The notes beneath the pieces were generated by a model. The model had not been told where the DNA came from. It ran no database searches and saw only the letters and a list, made by a program, of their open reading frames with translations. The position numbers were made by a program, and so were the translations under genes. Shown one piece after another: positions 62,101 through 64,000 of a DNA stretch of 64,000 nucleotides (its first letter is position 1; every line of letters starts with the position of its first letter). Source of the DNA: Erwinia sp039023475 (GTDB lineage Bacteria; Pseudomonadota; Gammaproteobacteria; Enterobacterales; Enterobacteriaceae). The DNA lies in contig NZ_JBCHVB010000002.1 of the NCBI RefSeq assembly GCF_039023475.1, positions 582,111 through 646,110 on the forward strand, in the 5' to 3' direction.

Positions 62101-64000
62101 CAGGCACCCAGAATGACTACGCTATTTATGAGTATAAAGGGCCACTGGCTAAAGGAATAATTGGCGCCGAGAGAACCCGCAATGCTACCAAAGGGAGCCA
62201 GTTTACCTATACGCTTACAGGCCATGAAAATTCTTTCACCCCAGGTCAGCTTTACCGCGCCGTCATTCAGGCCGGCGGCAATGTTTCCGCTAGCTTCAGT
62301 GGCGATATCAGCAATACCAATACCACGGCAAATGCCGGTTGGGACGGCAACACGCTGGCGGCCCCGGACCTCAACCGCTTCAGCGTACCGGGTAGCGTAG
62401 CCGCCGTACAGCAGCAGCAGTTTGCCGCCGCAGGCAATGTCGCGGTCAACTCACCGCAGTGGCGCGATCAGTTGCAAAACGCGCTCCAGCAGGTGAACGG
62501 TGCGGCAAGTCTGGATGATGTGCCGACAACGGGCGTATCGCTTGCCGATCATGATATTAAGGCAATCGACAACGTCAAACTTGGCAAAGTCGCTGAGTTA
62601 AAAGTTATCGGGGACAACGGCGGTCAAACGCTGAACTCATATCAGCCGTCCCACGTAGACGTCAGCGCCTATCCACTGCCTTCCGGCAGTAACGGTTATT
62701 TCGTCGCCTCTACCGACAGCAAAAGTCCTTATCTGATTAATCTCAATCCAAAACTCAACGGGCTGGGCCAGCTCGATCAAAACCTGTTCGGCGATCTGAA
62801 TGCGCTGCTGGGTAAACGCCCCGGTAGCGCCCCCCAGGAAAACAGGAAACAGTACACCGACGAGAATGCATTCCTCGGCTCCTCCTACCTGCTGGATCGG
62901 CTGAACCTGAAGCCTGAATATGACTATCGTTTGCTGGGCGATGCGGCTTTTGACACCCGTTACGTCAGCAACGTAGTGCTCAATCAGACCGGCAGCCGCT
63001 ATCTGAGCGGCCTGGGATCTGAGCTTGATCAGATGCGCTATCTGATGGACAACGCCGCGGCCGGGCAGCAGGCGCTCGGCTTACAGTTTGGCGTATCGCT
63101 GAGTGCAGAGCAGGTTGCTTCACTGGATAAAAGTATTATCTGGTGGGAAGCGTCCACGGTGAATGGCGAAACGGTCATGGTACCGAAAGTCTATCTCTCC
63201 CAGAAAGATGTAAAACTGCAAAACGGCAGTGTGATTGCCGGTAATAACGTCTCGCTGAAAGCGGGCAACATCACTAACAGCGGCAGCACGGTGGCCGCGC
63301 AAAACGGTCTCGAACTGGACAGCGGCAACCAGTTCAGCAACCTGAGTGCTGGCCTGATACAGGCTGGTGGTGACCTGCAGCTGAGCGCCCTTGGCGATAT
63401 TAATAATGTTGGTTCCACCATCAGCGGTAAAACGGTGGCGCTGGAAAGCGTTAACGGCGACATCAGTAACATTACCACCACGCAACAGTGGACGCTGGAC
63501 GCCCGCAATAACTGGGGGCAGCGTAAATTTTTCACCGAAACATTAATCGGGCCAGCGGCCAGCATCGCTGCGCTTGATTCCCTCAGCCTGAAGGCTGGTA
63601 ACGACATCAGCATCACCGGCGCGAAACTCAGCGCGGGCGGCGATATGCGGATGACAGCCTGGAATGATATCGCCATCACCGGCAATCAAATCGAGACAGG
63701 CAATGCGCAGTCGGGCTTCAAATATGGCTGGCAAAATATTGATGCTACCAGCGACAGTTCCCTCTCCAGTCAGAGCAGCCAGCTCAATGCCGGCGGCAAT
63801 CTTGCCGTGCAGGCTGGTCACAACCTGGACGTTACCGCCAGCGCGGTGAAAGCCGGTGGAGATGCCCAACTGGCAGCCGGAAATGATATCAACCTCAACG
63901 CCGCCGCCACGCAGCAGAACAGCCGCAGCGGAAATTACGAATCCCATTCCTCCGGCGTGGATCGTACAACGATCTCCAGCGGTGGCGATCTCCAGTTGGT
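56106..64000 (+). CDS. Giant TpsA exoprotein, FhaB/CdiA/HecA type (3' end beyond window)
   Basis: Frame open from ATG 56106 (MDDRQPVSLARRALSY; GAGG eight bases upstream) to the window end: 2,631 codons without a stop. An N-terminal signal leads into the TPS domain with the NPYGITCNGCGFINT motif (residues 141-155), whose cysteines 147 and 150 are typical of the CdiA/HecA group. A long right-handed beta-helix of FHA repeats (NSG-x-L type) fills about 290-1870. A non-repetitive region (about 1875-2360, with a Gly/Cys-rich GCGCGG near 1918 and LDRLNLKPEYDYRLLGDAAF) looks like the CdiA receptor-binding/YP region. FHA-2-type repeats then begin. Whether it carries a toxin tip is not visible. Confidence 0.93.
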   Translation, partial: MDDRQPVSLARRALSYAICYLIAVQPMLPAAAAVITPVTPGTKMDAAGNGVPVINIATPSQAGISHNQYQQYNVGKEGLILNNATGQLNQTQLGGLIQNNPNLKAGHEAKAIINEVTGATRSQLQGYTEVAGKAANVMVANPYGITCNGCGFINTPDATLTTGKPTMDAQGNLQSLAVSKGIITIEGQGLDASQSDALSIISRASEINAAIHAKDLKLIAGTNRVMPDGSVTPIAGEGAAPGVAVDTGALGGMYANRIHLISSEKGVGVNLGNLNARQGDMVLDASGRLTLKNSLTSGALTAKGDSLVLAGDHKASGPVTLTGQKDITLSAGAVVSDNSIILSGNNTVTLSGGKLTAGKDIRLSATDIKSDKASTADSGGDIGLTARNGVDNGAQITTGGMLKLSAKQVKNSGALLAKGQQTVIATDSLENSGQIQGDEALALTAGRLINSGQAQTKRTLALTADETENSGRLVADSLIIKGKKLANSGAVQGTQTLDITADELSNDGSLKGDILRVQGKTLTNRKEIFGGKRSEITADRLTQSGTLSAQGTTQLTLAETLTNSGAIAADDALAITSLSLFNTGSLSAPRLQLGSAQLTNSGLIQGSKALSIAADRLDNLSGGSIDSRSGFTLDLPALYNAGLIKSDAGLTLAGDTLVNSGELSAATLTASHNSLLNAKGGQLLAQNAMQVRQKTFTNQGLLSADDLTVEADNLKNNGTLQGSQRLNITGNSLSNSGTLLSAGALALQGGNLDNQGLIQGEKLTVTTSDWQNSGNALSASDADLRSKTLHNSGKILGQHGIQIQADSTDNGGWIMAQALTLQSDLINSGLLQGDDRVMVNGDTISNHSDGQLLSTGTLDVTAAQLDNQGTLQADRVNVNAGEWQNSGSSRAASLLAAQVTGIINNAGSLTGEQLLDLQGSQILNQGSLVADRLSLAAPLLSNGGLMQGNSALTLNSTQLVNQKEGELLSGGPLSLTLDRLDNAGLLQVDGALEVTARQISNDGRLLADTLSAQADNSLINRGELLARQQATLNAQTLENSGVIAAHSVGVTADTLSNRGAVQGDTRVEVAAQQLDNQRDGTMLSGEKLTLRGDSISNSGGLQSQQVDITGNTLVNRGLINSTGQLTASLRDKLDNSGSLLSQAESQLTANHLLNSGKIMADGLTLRGQRLENSGLWQGDSLLDARSDTLDTAAGSRTLSGGLLRLDADQLTTGGTLQGGQAQVTAGSWQHQGSLLGTGGLEASVAGQLINDGELLSQGAAQIGAQTLINIGDLLSAGVMTLTGSTLDNSGSVQGQTLTISPAKVINQGSLIGLQALTLGALPQAAGRMMLMAMAVPARELTNNKGGALLTQGTLTINGDTITNNGSWQGQQILLNARRLNNGGAIQSADGMQLILADKLDSTAGSKISANGTAALQAQALTNQGQWIARNLTLNGNTLNNGGDISGVDGLTITLNGALTQQQNKTLLTAGKLDLQAASVNNAGRIQGGELNVTSGALENSGALQGDKNLLLTLNGRLTNAASGTLIGQNGLTLTTPELYNYGLIQGGGTTGVNATTIANNAGKILSGGELTLETPQLINSGWLQATQLMLTAASASNSGTLLAQQQATLTGNGFTNQGSAQGGSLRVNYQQLNNSGTLLGNNQLDVTATQVNQQAAGKLFSGGSMVLSSNGFDQLGQVVALGDATLKLINGFTNQGTLAAGKRLSVTSNGALENQGTLQGQALTLGAGGSLVNKGQLTSGSGDSTLSGSRIAMNASGTLQGGGNINLTSRSDITLDGFTGTLGNLTLSAPGSIVNTALLYAANNLYLYANSIKNQQGDMLAGNSLWMQRDAAGNANTEMVNSSGTIETQKGDITVKTGHLLNTRNGLHVTQTSTPSPTRTGVGDATMKISIWDLAVGDYGYYTQTITREGSGGNNSGCGCGGSTTSKDYYAPTKDAATQKFALSSTTVDVVSNGGAARIASGRNLTINADSLENQASSLLANGNILLSGSQLNNQSWQAGTQNDYAIYEYKGPLAKGIIGAERTRNATKGSQFTYTLTGHENSFTPGQLYRAVIQAGGNVSASFSGDISNTNTTANAGWDGNTLAAPDLNRFSVPGSVAAVQQQQFAAAGNVAVNSPQWRDQLQNALQQVNGAASLDDVPTTGVSLADHDIKAIDNVKLGKVAELKVIGDNGGQTLNSYQPSHVDVSAYPLPSGSNGYFVASTDSKSPYLINLNPKLNGLGQLDQNLFGDLNALLGKRPGSAPQENRKQYTDENAFLGSSYLLDRLNLKPEYDYRLLGDAAFDTRYVSNVVLNQTGSRYLSGLGSELDQMRYLMDNAAAGQQALGLQFGVSLSAEQVASLDKSIIWWEASTVNGETVMVPKVYLSQKDVKLQNGSVIAGNNVSLKAGNITNSGSTVAAQNGLELDSGNQFSNLSAGLIQAGGDLQLSALGDINNVGSTISGKTVALESVNGDISNITTTQQWTLDARNNWGQRKFFTETLIGPAASIAALDSLSLKAGNDISITGAKLSAGGDMRMTAWNDIAITGNQIETGNAQSGFKYGWQNIDATSDSSLSSQSSQLNAGGNLAVQAGHNLDVTASAVKAGGDAQLAAGNDINLNAAATQQNSRSGNYESHSSGVDRTTISSGGDLQL

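Overview
The window is a chromosome segment of an Enterobacterales bacterium, most likely an Erwiniaceae plant associate of the Erwinia/Pantoea lineage. The core genes run in the E. coli order (adk, hemH, gsk, ybaL, ushA; ybaK, chiX, ybaP, copA, cueR, ybbJ, qmcA, cnoX, ybbO, tesA, ybbA, ybbP; purK, purE, lpxH, ppiB, cysS; ybcJ, folD, tRNA-Arg). Several E. coli neighbours (aes, fsr, fetAB, the allantoin region) are missing. The species hints are an EsaI/EsaR-type quorum-sensing pair, a KdgM porin with KdgR-type operators, and a large two-partner-secretion locus. No species call can be made from sequence reading alone.

Layout. 1-3086: a tightly coupled four-gene cassette (PP-loop enzyme, NUDIX hydrolase, PLP-fold protein, DMT exporter) placed before adk. 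Its gene content matches what I recall of the 6-thioguanine pathway of Erwinia amylovora. 3179-23389: conserved core with copper homeostasis (copA/cueR), a LysR/PACE efflux pair and the sRNA ChiX. 23539-24912: convergent luxI/luxR pair. 25404-34124: purKE, lpxH, ppiB and cysS, a LacI-type repressor with a PTS sugar permease and tandem operators, then ybcJ-folD.

34309-47049: a 12.7-kb integrative element in the tRNA-Arg(UCU) gene, bounded by 21-bp direct repeats. It has P4-satellite-like architecture: tyrosine integrase, then cargo (a type IC restriction-modification system of the EcoR124 family), then a primase-helicase, an Ash-like ORF overlapping a C4/P4-CI-like structured RNA, AlpA, and a second recombinase. 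A decayed integrase of another element sits just outside the right repeat.

47885-53912: a DUF1275 membrane protein, a TRAP transporter operon (dctPQM type) and a KdgM-family porin. The TRAP operon and the porin each have a TGAAAC-N3-GTTTCA KdgR-like operator, so they look like one outer-to-inner-membrane uptake route for pectin-derived acidic sugars. 54426-64000: a TpsB transporter and the first 2,631 codons of its giant FhaB/CdiA-type exoprotein, which runs off the window; its C-terminal effector region is not visible.

The findings I rate highest are the putative thiopurine antimetabolite cassette, the restriction system whose two target-recognition domains look like copies of each other around a three-unit TAEL spacer, the complete boundary structure of the tRNA element, and the paired KdgR-type operators. 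All calls are from reading the sequence; no database search was run.
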